Counted from the stretch's first letter, positions 25,749 to 34,175 are shown. The stretch: 64,000 nucleotides of DNA from a bacterium (GCA_028277985.1 JANQFG010000038.1:32410-96409); one strand, 5' to 3'. The notes: generated by a model not told the origin, from the letters alone. Made by a program: numbers and translations.

Positions 25749-28700
25749 ATGGAAGCTCAATCTCCCCTTTATGATGACAGTGGCGCCCCGTCCGGCACGA
25801 GGGTCAGAAGAAAGCGGGTCAAGAGGTCGAGAAGAAAACGACGTCCCGCCTGGCGCCGCACGCTCGACAACTGGACCACCTTCGAGGCCTCTGACGCGGC
25901 CGGTGTGGTGGGCCTGCTGATCGAGGGGCTGCTTATTGCCATGCTCGTGCTGGCGCCCCTGCCCCTTGGCTCGGTGGCCCCCTGGGCGCGAGCGGTTCTC
26001 TTTGTAAGTGCGTGTCTGCTCCTGTTCCTCTGGTTTGTGAGAGCCTCCCTGTTGGGAAGGATCGAGATCGTCCGGACTCCGGTATGGTACTTTGTTGCCG
26101 GCTATCTCCTGGTCCTGCTCTTTCAGCTGATCCCCCTGCCCCATTTTCTGCTCTCAGGGCTTTCACCCAGGGCTGCGGAAATCTACGCCTGGCTCGTACC
26201 CGGCTATCCCGAGCAGTCCGGCATGATGTCCGTCAGCCTGAATCCGTATGCCACGTTCCAGGAGATCTTCCGGATCCTCACCTTTGGCATCATCCTGTTC
26301 GTGTTCGTGAACCATTTCCAGGATCGACGCCAGATCGCTCGAGTCCTCTGGGCCCTGGTTGCGGTCGGCCTGTTTCAGGCCTTCTACGGCCTCGCGGAGA
26401 AGTTCTCCGGGAGCCCCCAGATCTTCTGGATCGTTCCCGGAGATACGGTGAGTGTTCACGGCACCTATTACAACCGAAACCACTTCGCGGGCCTGATGGA
26501 GATGCTCACCCCGGCGGTCTTCGGCCTGTTCCTTGCCTCGCTGGCGACCCGGACACGGTCCTGGAGGTCAACCCAGCAGACCCTGTTCCAGCGAATCGAG
26601 CAGGCCCTGTCCAAGGGGAGGGCCTACCGGAACGTTCTGCTCGGTCTGGTCGTTGCGGCGATGTTCCTTGCAGGCGTGCTTTCCCTGTCCCGAGGAGGCA
26701 CCCTCGGGCTGCTGGTCGGGTTTCTCGTCCTCTTCGGCTTCACTGGGGCAAGGGGAGAGAAACAAGCGCGGCTCGGCAGGGTATTCGTCTTCGTCCTGAT
26801 GGTTGCCCTGGGTCTCCTTTTGTACCGGGGCATGGAGGGCATCGTCGACCGGTTCGAGGAGGTCGCCGGGGAGAATTCCTCCTGGGAAGAAAGGCAGGAA
26901 CTGCACCAGGCAGGGGCCCGCATGTGGGGGGACTTTCCCCTGCTGGGTGTAGGGGGCGGCGCCTTTCAGAATGTATTTCCGGCCTACCAGCCGGAACGCT
27001 ACGGGAACCTGGTGGCTCGCTATCTTCACAACGACTGGCTCCAGGTAGCCTGCGAGACCGGCTTAGCCGGTGCCGCCGTCGCCTATGTGGGGCTGGGCGT
27101 GTTCCTGGTCGGGCTTTTTCGCAGCATTCGAAGGAGGCAAGATCCGTATTGCAGGCTCATCTTTGCCGGCGCCTTTGCCGGCGTTGTCGCCATCCTGCTC
27201 CACAGCCTGGTCGACTTCAACCTGTATATGGTGACCGCGAACGGATTGGTCTTTACGGTCCTGCTTGGGGTGTGCCACGGGGCGGCCCACATGCAGGGAC
27301 GTTCCAAGGGCTCTGATGCGACCTTTCGGAAGAGGGTGATCGAGATCCAAGGGATGGGCCTTCGTGCGGGGCTGCCATTGGTAGTGCTCGTGGCCTGCTT
27401 GGTGGGTTCCATCCTTCCGGCCAGGAGCGGGATGGCCGACATCGCCTTCAACCGTAACAGGCCCCCGGCCAAGGGAACGCCGGACCTCTACTTCTTCTGG
27501 CAGAGTAAACGCGCGGATCAGGAAACGGTGGATCTGTCCCTGACCAGGGCACTCGCCCTTCAGCCCGGCTCGCCCAAGTACAACTTCGCCCAAGGGCTCA
27601 GCCAGGTGGAATCAATTCGAGAGAAGATCTTGTCTGCGGCCCGGCAGCGGGCCCGGGCCCTGTATCTTCTCGAGGCTTCCGCGAGACCAGCGGATGACGA
27701 GGTCCAGGCCCTCGCCAATGACATCTCCGAGGCACTCGAGGAGGATGCTACCCTGCCCGACGAGGAGACCGAGGAGTTCCGGGAGCTGGTTTTGGTCCTT
27801 ACCGATCCGGCCAGGAGAGGGATGCTGGAGGAGATCCGGGCGGATCTCGAGGTGGCGGAGAGGTCTTTCCAAGAGGCCATGCGGATGGCTCCCACAGTCC
27901 CCTGGTACCGGATGGGCCTTGCGATGAGCTATGCCGATCTACTGGGTCCTGATCTTGCCGCCGAGAAGCCGAAGGTGGATGCCCTGGTCGCCGAGGCCCT
28001 TGCCCTCGCGCCGAGCAGACCGGATAGCCTGTTCTCGGCCGCCCGATACTATGCCAGGGGGATCCTGAAGAAGTCGGGCGGGCTCGATGCGAGTCGGGAA
28101 AGGGATGGGCAGGTGCTGGCCATGTTCCGGAAGGCGGTTCACGCAGAGCCCTGGAGCTACGCCGACCCCACCTACGAGTTCCTCGTGGGAGAGGCCGGTG
28201 CGGATCCCGGGTTGCTGTTCGAGATCACCCCGGAGACGCTTCGCTCCCAGAGGCGCCTCGAGGGCTTCTGCAGCAGGAGAGGACTGTGGCCGGAGGCCCT
28301 CGAGGCTGCAGGTAATGTGCTCTCAATCCTCGGAATCGATCCGCAGAGCCCAAGTATCCCGGAAATGGAGCCCGACTCCGTCGAATTTCGAGTAGGTGCC
28401 TCCACCACACGGCAGCAGGTGCGTACCCTGCAGAGGCTGGGAATGATCGAGCCCTGGCGGGTTTCGCTGGAGAGGTACAGGGCCTTTCTAAGGATGAGCT
28501 GTGATGCGCTGCTCGAGGATGCCTCCCGCTACGCGAGCATGTCGAGGCTTGCCGAAGCGAGAAAGTCCTGCACGGATTGCCTCGAGCATGACTGGAACCA
28601 CCTGGACGCCTTCTTGAAGAAGACAGAGATCGAATTGCTTCCAGGAGCCTTTCCGGACAAGAACGGGGAGGCCGGCCTGCTGCAGGAACTCCTGCGCCTG

Positions 28701-29579
28701 GGTGAGGCCAGGCCCGAGATAGGCGGGACAGACTGCGAACGGATCGAGGGAATTCTCCGGCAACTGACCCCCGAGACGCCGATCGAGCATTTGGAGGCGA
28801 AGCTCGTCGAGGCGGTGCTAAACCGGTGGTGCGGTGATCTCGACGAGGCCGTGCGGATCCTGCGGGCCCTGCTCCTCGTCGACGCCAAGCCTTTTCTCTA
28901 CTGGCATCAGAGGCACCTCATTCACTATCACCTGGGCAGAGCGCTGGAGATGGCGGGGTCCGAGGGCGAGGCAGTCTCCGAGTACGAGCAGGCCCTGGAG
29001 TATGCGCCATCCCACATGCCTTCGCTTGAACGACTCGTAGGGCTGGGCTTTGCGGGCGAGGTGCTGGGTGAGGGCAAGGACGGGACCGATCCTGCCGGAG
29101 AGCCGATGCCCGAGTACGTGGCGGAGTTGGCAACCGTGGGAGACAGGTTGCAGGCTCTCACCCCGGAGCAGCCTTGGGGTGTCGATATGGGAGGAAGAGT
29201 CGCGCTTCTGGGCCAAACCTTCGAAGGAACCGGAGGAGAGTCCGGGTTCACGGCCAGGTATTTCTGGCAAATCACGTCGGATCTGGACCCGACCGACTAT
29301 CATGTGGGCTATCGGTACTTCGACGAGGCGGGTGACCCGATCTACCGGGAATGGAGGAACCTGTTCACCGAGCCAGGGAAATATGGGGAGAGCCTCGACG
29401 GCGGCATCGGTACCGTCCTGATGCACTGGCATTATCTGCCCATCCCTCGGGAAATCCCCGCAGAGGTGCGAATTCTGGTCGGAAAAAAGCGGAAGGGCAA
29501 ATTCCGGCCCCCGTCCCTCCGAACGATCACCGGGGATCGATGGCTGATCCTGGGGCTGCCCTCGGACGAGCCCTCCTAG
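25749..29579 (+). CDS. O-antigen ligase-family protein fused to TPR-like region
   Basis: A 1276-residue inner membrane protein. Residues 1-45 are highly basic (RRKRVKRSRRKRRPAWRR) and cytoplasmic. Residues 55-510 contain about a dozen membrane helices with Wzy_C/O-antigen-ligase hallmarks: YNRNHFAGLMEM near 240, SLSRGGTLGLL near 310, and the loop GVGGGAFQNVFPAYQPE near 400 followed by HNDWLQVACETGLAGA. Residues from about 570 to the end form a long soluble region of helical repeats (TPR-like) and a small C-terminal beta-rich part (residues 1160-1276). It probably joins or polymerises polysaccharide at the outer face of the inner membrane. The ATG start has no strong ribosome site. Confidence 0.85.
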   Translation: MEAQSPLYDDSGAPSGTRVRRKRVKRSRRKRRPAWRRTLDNWTTFEASDAAGVVGLLIEGLLIAMLVLAPLPLGSVAPWARAVLFVSACLLLFLWFVRASLLGRIEIVRTPVWYFVAGYLLVLLFQLIPLPHFLLSGLSPRAAEIYAWLVPGYPEQSGMMSVSLNPYATFQEIFRILTFGIILFVFVNHFQDRRQIARVLWALVAVGLFQAFYGLAEKFSGSPQIFWIVPGDTVSVHGTYYNRNHFAGLMEMLTPAVFGLFLASLATRTRSWRSTQQTLFQRIEQALSKGRAYRNVLLGLVVAAMFLAGVLSLSRGGTLGLLVGFLVLFGFTGARGEKQARLGRVFVFVLMVALGLLLYRGMEGIVDRFEEVAGENSSWEERQELHQAGARMWGDFPLLGVGGGAFQNVFPAYQPERYGNLVARYLHNDWLQVACETGLAGAAVAYVGLGVFLVGLFRSIRRRQDPYCRLIFAGAFAGVVAILLHSLVDFNLYMVTANGLVFTVLLGVCHGAAHMQGRSKGSDATFRKRVIEIQGMGLRAGLPLVVLVACLVGSILPARSGMADIAFNRNRPPAKGTPDLYFFWQSKRADQETVDLSLTRALALQPGSPKYNFAQGLSQVESIREKILSAARQRARALYLLEASARPADDEVQALANDISEALEEDATLPDEETEEFRELVLVLTDPARRGMLEEIRADLEVAERSFQEAMRMAPTVPWYRMGLAMSYADLLGPDLAAEKPKVDALVAEALALAPSRPDSLFSAARYYARGILKKSGGLDASRERDGQVLAMFRKAVHAEPWSYADPTYEFLVGEAGADPGLLFEITPETLRSQRRLEGFCSRRGLWPEALEAAGNVLSILGIDPQSPSIPEMEPDSVEFRVGASTTRQQVRTLQRLGMIEPWRVSLERYRAFLRMSCDALLEDASRYASMSRLAEARKSCTDCLEHDWNHLDAFLKKTEIELLPGAFPDKNGEAGLLQELLRLGEARPEIGGTDCERIEGILRQLTPETPIEHLEAKLVEAVLNRWCGDLDEAVRILRALLLVDAKPFLYWHQRHLIHYHLGRALEMAGSEGEAVSEYEQALEYAPSHMPSLERLVGLGFAGEVLGEGKDGTDPAGEPMPEYVAELATVGDRLQALTPEQPWGVDMGGRVALLGQTFEGTGGESGFTARYFWQITSDLDPTDYHVGYRYFDEAGDPIYREWRNLFTEPGKYGESLDGGIGTVLMHWHYLPIPREIPAEVRILVGKKRKGKFRPPSLRTITGDRWLILGLPSDEPS

Positions 29580-29609
29580 GAGAATTTTCCCTTTTTCTGA
29601 AAAAAAGAC

Positions 29610-29656
29610 TTGACAGGGAGGGCCGGGTGTTGTACTTTATTTGCAAGATACAAATT
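29610..29656 (+). promoter_or_regulatory. Promoter and operator of the marR-like gene
   Basis: TTGACA at 29610-29615 is followed 17 bases later by TACTTT, a moderate -10. Just after it lies TTGCAAGATACAAATT (29641-29656), part of an ATTTG-N7-CAAAT palindrome. A near copy (14 of 16 bases) is at 30177-30192, before the small membrane protein genes. Position and duplication support a MarR-type operator and autoregulation (inference). The -35 and following bases TTGACAGGGAGGGC are identical to those in front of the first htrA gene. Confidence 0.6.
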
Positions 29657-29671
29657 TTCGGGACAGCAAAT

Positions 29672-30157
29672 ATGGTTCACGACCCCCAACATTACGAAGC
29701 AGACGTTCAAGAGTTTGGGGAGCTCCTCTCGGTGATGATTCGGTCCTTCGCAGCCTTCGAGAGGAGCGAGATTTTCTGCTCGGGAGTGACCATGTCTCAG
29801 TGCTCAACCATACTGGGCATCGGAAAGATGGGGACGATGACCATGAACGCCCTGAGCGAATGGATGAGCCTGGCCACGAGCACCATGACCCGGATCGTGG
29901 ACAACCTGGTCAGAGATGGATACATCGAGCGCTCCCAGGATCCACAGGACCGGAGGGTAGTTCGGGTATCGCTGACAGAGGAAGGAGAAAAACTTTTTCA
30001 GGCGATCCTGGAGATCTACCACGAGTACCACGCAAAGATCGTCGAGTGCATCCCGGCCGACGAGCTGCACCAGGTGGTGGAATCCCTGACCATGCTCATC
30101 GAGGCGATCAAGAAGACGCCTCTGCTGGATAATCAAATTTGTACTAAAGAAAGCTGA
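29672..30157 (+). CDS. MarR family transcriptional regulator
   Basis: A 161-residue winged-helix regulator. The recognition region SLATSTMTRIVDNLVRDGYI (near 70-89) and the wing RSQDPQDRRVVRVSLTEEG are typical of MarR proteins. Two cysteines at 37 and 44 lie in the N-terminal dimerisation part (IFCSGVTMSQCS), where some MarR proteins sense oxidants; this is only suggestive. The ATG at 29672 is chosen because the upstream extension reads through the preceding gene's end. It likely binds the repeated TACAAATT site before itself and before the two small membrane protein genes. Confidence 0.92.
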   Translation: MVHDPQHYEADVQEFGELLSVMIRSFAAFERSEIFCSGVTMSQCSTILGIGKMGTMTMNALSEWMSLATSTMTRIVDNLVRDGYIERSQDPQDRRVVRVSLTEEGEKLFQAILEIYHEYHAKIVECIPADELHQVVESLTMLIEAIKKTPLLDNQICTKES

Positions 30158-30176
30158 AAAAAATTTCGAATATTAA

Positions 30177-30209
30177 TTGTAGGATACAAATTCGGCAGGT
30201 TACAAATAA
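30177..30209 (+). promoter_or_regulatory. Second operator copy before small membrane protein genes
   Basis: TTGTAGGATACAAATT at 30177-30192 repeats the site at 29641-29656 with two substitutions, and a further half-like copy, GGTTACAAATAA, follows at 30198-30209. It lies between the regulator's stop and the first small gene, so it can control both. Confidence 0.6.
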
Positions 30210-30275
30210 CGGAGACTGCAAATGGTGCAGTCACGAAGCAACCACAACCCAAGGACCTGAAAGGAGGTGAAGGCC

Positions 30276-30470
30276 ATGAGAGCAACCGCAGGTGCAATCA
30301 AGAAGCACACGATGCCGATCCTCCCTCTGATTCCGGAAGCGGCGCGAGAGAAGCTGACGAGGGAGAGGTTGGCGGAGGCTGGGGTTATTGCCGCAACGGT
30401 AGCGGTGATGGTGATCCTTACCACTGCGCTCCAGTATGGGCTGGAGCGGTACGTGATCGTAGGAATGTAG
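30276..30470 (+). CDS. Small single-span membrane protein
   Basis: A 64-residue protein with a basic, alpha-helical N-terminus, then one membrane helix (AGVIAATVAVMVILTTALQY, residues 35-54) and a short tail, GLERYVIVGM. The start at 30276 has AGGAGG 8 bases upstream, which gives strong support for translation despite the small size. It shares the pattern QYxL...LE with the next gene, so the two may be related. It is under the apparent control of the MarR-like site. No family is recognised. Confidence 0.7.
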   Translation: MRATAGAIKKHTMPILPLIPEAAREKLTRERLAEAGVIAATVAVMVILTTALQYGLERYVIVGM

Positions 30471-30505
30471 TTAGCGATACCTTGACCTGAAAGGAGGGTA
30501 TCAAG

Positions 30506-30730
30506 ATGCAAGCGAACACGGATGTCCTGACCAATGAGGTGCAAGGCCTTCCCGTGGATTGGGAAGAGACTCGATGCTGGGCGCGGCAGAGGCTGCAGGA
30601 TGCAGGGAAAGCGGCGGTCGGTATTGCTGCCTTCCTGGCACTCGCTGGGCTCGTACAGTACGCCCTGTTCCAGGCTCTTGAGAACTGGACGGTCACGCAG
30701 ATGGGGCCCGCTGTCGTAGGCGTCTTCTAG
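30506..30730 (+). CDS. Small single-span membrane protein, probable paralogue
   Basis: A 74-residue protein. An N-terminal soluble part (WEETRCWARQRLQDAGKAA) is followed by a membrane helix (VGIAAFLALAGLVQYALFQA, residues 38-57) and the tail LENWTVTQMGPAVVGVF. The ribosome site AAAGGAGGG precedes the ATG by 7 bases. It is 35 bases downstream of the previous small gene. The segment QYALFQALE matches QYGLE of that protein loosely. Both may be subunits of a small membrane complex or toxin-like peptides; neither function is supported directly. Confidence 0.7.
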   Translation: MQANTDVLTNEVQGLPVDWEETRCWARQRLQDAGKAAVGIAAFLALAGLVQYALFQALENWTVTQMGPAVVGVF

Positions 30731-30782
30731 GGATGACGCGGATTACGCGAGCCGATGGCGAGGCAATCCGCAGGCTGCCAAA

Positions 30783-30837
30783 ATCGGGGGCAGCCATTGA
30801 ATGGGAGAACCTTGAGATGTGGTGGCTGTCCCCGATC
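30783..30837. repeat. Palindromic repeat family A, copy 2 (degenerate)
   Basis: ATCGGGGGCAGCCATT and GGTGGCTGTCCCCGAT form an imperfect inverted pair in the spacer between the small membrane protein genes and the tandem lipoproteins. Confidence 0.8.
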
Positions 30838-30850
30838 CGCTCTGGGTGGG

Positions 30851-31426
30851 CTAGCGCGTGCCCCTGAGGGTAGCGTCGACGTTACACACCGAGTCGGTGA
30901 ACGGTGGGACCGCTTGCGGGATGGAGACCGCCAGGGTTGCATCGACCCGCTCATCCGAGATTGGGCATAGTGTACCGGTGATCGATACAGGGAAGGTGAC
31001 GCTGGCCGGCAGGCCAGGGAAACCCAAATTGACGGTTACTTGTGTAGTGCCCGGGGCCGTGAACACGATTTCCCCGAACTCTTCCGATATGGTTCCGGCA
31101 ATCTGCGGGCTTCCGGGCAGGGGCAGCGTTACCGTTGCCGGTTCAGGCAGATCCGTGAAGCCGGGTCGCTGGATGGGAAAGGGTCCGCTTGGGATCAGGC
31201 CGAATTCCTGAAACAGGGCGAACATGTTGTCGCAATCGTCTTCATGGCCGACAGGCGCGAAGGAGTACAGGCCTGCGGTCAATTCCTCATTGGTGCATTC
31301 AGGCTCAGATGAACCCCCGCCACCGCAATTCGTGCACCCCTCATCACTTCCGCACTGAACAAGCATCAGGGCCGGCACGATAACGAGCAAAGCCCTGAAC
31401 CACTCCGATCAAATCAAGCCGCTCAT
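30851..31426 (-). pseudogene. Lipoprotein paralogue with in-frame TGA at codon 6
   Basis: A lipoprotein-like gene of about 191 codons. The best start is ATG 31426-31424, with GGAG seven bases upstream, but codon 6 (31411-31409) is TGA. Reading past it gives SEWFRALLVIVPALMLVQC, a signal peptide with lipobox, then GSDEGCTNCGGGGSS. The next gene encodes a paralogue whose N-terminus aligns residue by residue and has Arg (CGG) at this position, so a CGA-to-TGA mutation fits. A restart at TTG 31390 could still give a shortened lipoprotein. The body is beta-rich with conserved cysteines (TGTLCPISDERVDATL). No frameshift is seen, so the inactivation, if real, is recent. Confidence 0.65.
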
Positions 31427-31456
31427 CAACAATCTCCTTTCCTGAATTCTCCTGTA

Positions 31457-32002
31457 CTAAGGCGAGCCGGTCGCTGGCACGCTGACTGTGCACGGGGTGG
31501 CGATCAAGGGAGGGTCAACAGACTGAACCGTGATTGTGAAAACAGCATCTACCCTGTCTTCCGTTGCAGGGCAAAGGGTCCCGGACACCCTCGCGGTCAC
31601 GTCGACGGCTCCAATGATGGGTAGAACGATGCCGTTCACTTGAACGGGGTCATCCACTGTGAGTTGCATGAACGTGCCGTTTGAGGACAACGTGCCGGTT
31701 ACCTCTCCCGCGAAGGGCAGCTCGATCGTGATCTCCTGGGACAGGTCCGCCTCGGACGGTAGCGTGACCGGCCCGTAAGGGCCTGGGTCGATCAAACCAT
31801 TGAATGCGCCCTCTGCGCAACCGTCAGTGATTCCGCCCACGTTCACAGTGAACCAGAAAATCCCTCCTGCGAAGCCATCGAGGGCAGGGCAGCTGAGATC
31901 TTGGATGATGATTTCACTCTCGTCGCCGCAGCTTGCGGCGGTAAGGACCAGCGCAAACAAGAGGATGAGCTTCAACCCTGCCGACCGAATCATGTTGCTC
32001 AT
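31457..32002 (-). CDS. Lipoprotein, intact copy of tandem pair
   Basis: A 181-residue lipoprotein. Residues 1-24 are a signal peptide ending LTAASC, with the lipidated Cys at 25. The mature part starts GDESEIII and has paired cysteines (DLSCPALDG, TDGCAEGAF, GTLCPATEDRVDA, ATPCTVSV). SGTLCPATEDRVDAVF corresponds to TGTLCPISDERVDATL in the preceding gene, so the pair arose by tandem duplication. The ATG at 32002 is preceded by GGAG at seven bases. Function is unknown; it is probably an outer membrane lipoprotein. Confidence 0.8.
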   Translation of the reverse strand: MSNMIRSAGLKLILLFALVLTAASCGDESEIIIQDLSCPALDGFAGGIFWFTVNVGGITDGCAEGAFNGLIDPGPYGPVTLPSEADLSQEITIELPFAGEVTGTLSSNGTFMQLTVDDPVQVNGIVLPIIGAVDVTARVSGTLCPATEDRVDAVFTITVQSVDPPLIATPCTVSVPATGSP

Positions 32003-32116
32003 ACCGGGCTCCTTCTGGCAAAAAGGTTGAGAAACGGAATGGAATGCCACTATCATCCGATCTGAGGCCCCTTTTGTAAAGCAGGCTCCCAGGCGGCCGG
32101 TGGGTGACTGGAGAGA

Positions 32117-32923
32117 ATGGCGAAAGGCAGTAGGATGGCCTCTGCGGCCCGGAGTTCGGTTCCTCCCCTGGAATGGATACGCTCGGAGATCGAGGGATAT
32201 CTTTCCGGCTGGAAGCAGAGGAGGGGGAGGGACTACTGGCGAAGACCCCTTGTCGGGGTCGCCTCGGCCGAGGACCCACTCTTCTCACAACTCGATCGTG
32301 CGGTGGACCCGTCCCACGCGATGCCCCGTGATCTTCTGAAGGGCGCCAGGTCTGTGATCGTCTTCTTCCTGCCCTTTCTGGAGGATCTGGGGAAGGCCAA
32401 CGGAGAAAAGAAGGGCCTGGCATCCAGGGATTGGGCCGAGGCGTATGTGGAAACGAATCTCCTCATACGGAAGATTGGCAGCCACCTGGCGCGCTGTGTG
32501 CGGGGGGCCGGGTACACGGCTCGGGCCACGCCTGCGACCCACAACTTTGACGAGGAGAAGCTGGTGAGCGGCTGGTCGCATAAGCACCTGGGCTACATTG
32601 CGGGTTTGGGTACGTTCGGGCATCATCATCAGCTGATCACCAAGGCGGGATGTTGCGGGAGGCTGGGCAGCCTGTTGACCTCGATGGAGATCCCGGCGAC
32701 GCCCCGGCCCGGTGAGGAGTGGTGTCTCCAGAAGGCCGGCAAGGAGTGCTTTGCCTGTGTGGCGAGGTGCCGCTACGGGGCCCTGTTCGAGGCGCACTTT
32801 GACCGGCAGGCCTGCTACAGGCAGTGCCTGGTCAACGATGCCCACTACACCGACCTGCCTTTGGTCGATGTGTGCGGCAAGTGTGCATGCGGGGTCCCCT
32901 GCAGCTACGAAATCCCCACGTAA
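32117..32923 (+). CDS. QueG-related iron-sulfur protein
   Basis: A 268-residue protein of the epoxyqueuosine reductase-like family (COG1600 type). YIAGLGTFGHHHQL near 156 and GRLGSLLTSMEIP near 180 resemble the cobalamin-binding part of that family. The C-terminus has two cysteine sets: KECFACVARC (C-x2-C-x3-C) and VCGKCACGVPC. They differ from the standard C-x2-C-x2-C-x3-CP pattern of QueG. It could be a tRNA-modifying or a dehalogenase-like enzyme; the family is clearer than the reaction. The ATG at 32117 overlaps the purine-rich stretch GGAGAG. Confidence 0.7.
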   Translation: MAKGSRMASAARSSVPPLEWIRSEIEGYLSGWKQRRGRDYWRRPLVGVASAEDPLFSQLDRAVDPSHAMPRDLLKGARSVIVFFLPFLEDLGKANGEKKGLASRDWAEAYVETNLLIRKIGSHLARCVRGAGYTARATPATHNFDEEKLVSGWSHKHLGYIAGLGTFGHHHQLITKAGCCGRLGSLLTSMEIPATPRPGEEWCLQKAGKECFACVARCRYGALFEAHFDRQACYRQCLVNDAHYTDLPLVDVCGKCACGVPCSYEIPT

Positions 32924-32931
32924 CCTAAAAA

Positions 32932-33012
32932 AAGGGGACAGCCACCAATTAATCTCCAAAACTAGGGACAGCCACTGATTTCGAGACATAATGAGTGGCT
33001 GTCCCCAATTAG
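32932..33012. repeat. Palindromic repeat family A, copy 3 (three arms)
   Basis: GGGGACAGCCACC, then AGGGACAGCCACTGATTT, then GAGTGGCTGTCCCC: two arms point one way and one points back. It lies between the QueG-like gene and the sirtuin gene. Confidence 0.85.
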
Positions 33013-33027
33013 AAACAGGAGACCGGA

Positions 33028-33807
33028 ATGCAGGAATCCGACCCGATTGTGACGATCAGCCAGTGGATCGCCAAGGCAGAGAGGATCATCGTGTTCACCG
33101 GCGCAGGCGTGAGCACCGAGTCCGGGATTCCGGATTTCCGGTCCCCGGGGGGCCTGTGGGACCGCTACGATCCGGACGAATTCCGATTCCAGCGCTTCTT
33201 GGAGAGCGAAGAGTCTCGGAAGAAATACTGGAAGATGAGCACCGAGTTCTTCGCGCTGCTCACCCGGGTGCGGCCGAACCCGGCACACGAGGCCTGTGTG
33301 GAGCTCGACCGCCTGGAAAAGCTCGAATGCGTGATCACCCAGAACGTCGACAATCTGCACACGGAAGCCGGCCTCGACCCGGGAAAAGTCATCGAAATCC
33401 ACGGGAACGCGTTGCAGGTCGGCTGCCTCGAGTGCGACGCACGACATCCACGTGCCGAGATTCAGGAATGGGTGGACGCGGGCGAGGAGGTGCCGCTCTG
33501 CAGGAAATGCGGCGGGTTGCTCAAACCCCGGACCATCTCCTTTGGGCAGGGTATGCCTGTCGATGAGATGCAGCGGGCCGAGGCTTGCATGAAACGGTGC
33601 GACCTCTTCATTGTCATCGGCTCATCCCTGGTCGTGTACCCGGCGGCAGACATGCCGATCCACGCAAAGGCGAACGGAGTGCAACTCGCCATCATCAACA
33701 TGACCCCCACGCCCTTTGACGAGCACGCTGATCTGGTGATCTACGGCAAGGCCGGAGAGGTCATGGAAGATATCCTCCGGCGCGTAAAGCAGCTCCTCAT
33801 CCACTGA
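33028..33807 (+). CDS. NAD-dependent protein deacylase (sirtuin)
   Basis: A 259-residue Sir2-family enzyme that removes acyl groups from lysines using NAD. FTGAGVSTESGIPDFRSP (residues 24-41) binds NAD, TQNVDNLHTEAG near 105 and EIHGN near 123 hold the catalytic His, and GSSLVVYPAADMP near 197 closes the site. Four zinc cysteines are seen: CLECDARHP and CRKCGGLL. The ATG at 33028 has AGGAG seven bases upstream. Length fits class III sirtuins. It is not obviously operonic with its neighbours, which are separated by palindromic repeats. Confidence 0.93.
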   Translation: MQESDPIVTISQWIAKAERIIVFTGAGVSTESGIPDFRSPGGLWDRYDPDEFRFQRFLESEESRKKYWKMSTEFFALLTRVRPNPAHEACVELDRLEKLECVITQNVDNLHTEAGLDPGKVIEIHGNALQVGCLECDARHPRAEIQEWVDAGEEVPLCRKCGGLLKPRTISFGQGMPVDEMQRAEACMKRCDLFIVIGSSLVVYPAADMPIHAKANGVQLAIINMTPTPFDEHADLVIYGKAGEVMEDILRRVKQLLIH

Positions 33808-33831
33808 TCCCTGACCCCCGTCCTCGTCTTG
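33805..33831. repeat. Direct repeat flanking the array, left copy
   Basis: A 27-base sequence beginning TGATCCCTGACCCCCG, right after the sirtuin stop codon, is identical to 34152-34178. The right copy supplies the -35 region of the htrA promoter. A short duplication (GCTCCTCATCCACTGATCC at 33792 and 33833) is also present. Confidence 0.85.
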
Positions 33832-33858
33832 GCTCCTCATCCACTGATCCCCCTCCGA

Positions 33859-34110
33859 GATCGGGGACAGCCACTTATCTCCCCGTAGTTCAGTGGCTGT
33901 CCCCGAACTCCACAGGAGATAAGTGGCTGTCCCCGATCTCCAGGAGATAAGTGGCTGTCCCCGAACTCTGGCTAGATAAGTGGCTGTCCCCGAACTCTGG
34001 CTAGATAAGTGGCTGTCCCCGATCTCCAGGAGATAAGTGGCTGTCCCCGATCTCCAGGAGATAAGAGGCTGTCCCCGAACTCTGGCTAGATAAGTGGCTG
34101 TCCCCGATCT
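33859..34110. repeat. Tandem array of family A repeat arms
   Basis: One inverted arm (TCGGGGACAGCCAC, 33861-33874) is followed by eight direct copies of GTGGCTGTCCCCGA (one with a GAGG variant), starting at 33893, 33923, 33951, 33980, 34009, 34037, 34065 and 34094. The period is 28-30 bases and only two kinds of spacer alternate, ending in CAGGA or TGGCTA. The arms are the same as those of the scattered repeats. It fills the space between the sirtuin gene and the htrA promoter and is not a CRISPR. Confidence 0.9.
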
Positions 34111-34175
34111 CTGGCGATTTGCCGGAGAGGTGGAGTTGCCGAGGGCGGTCCTGATCCCTGACCCCCGTCCTCGTC

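Noticed and set aside
31409..31411. Selenocysteine reading of the in-frame TGA
   Set aside because: It lies in a signal peptide, where selenocysteine would serve no purpose; the paralogue has Arg there, and no convincing SECIS hairpin follows.
33859..34110. CRISPR-like array with a 28-30 base period
   Set aside because: The spacers are not unique: only two types alternate. The repeat is the same arm found in scattered intergenic palindromes, and no cas gene is near.
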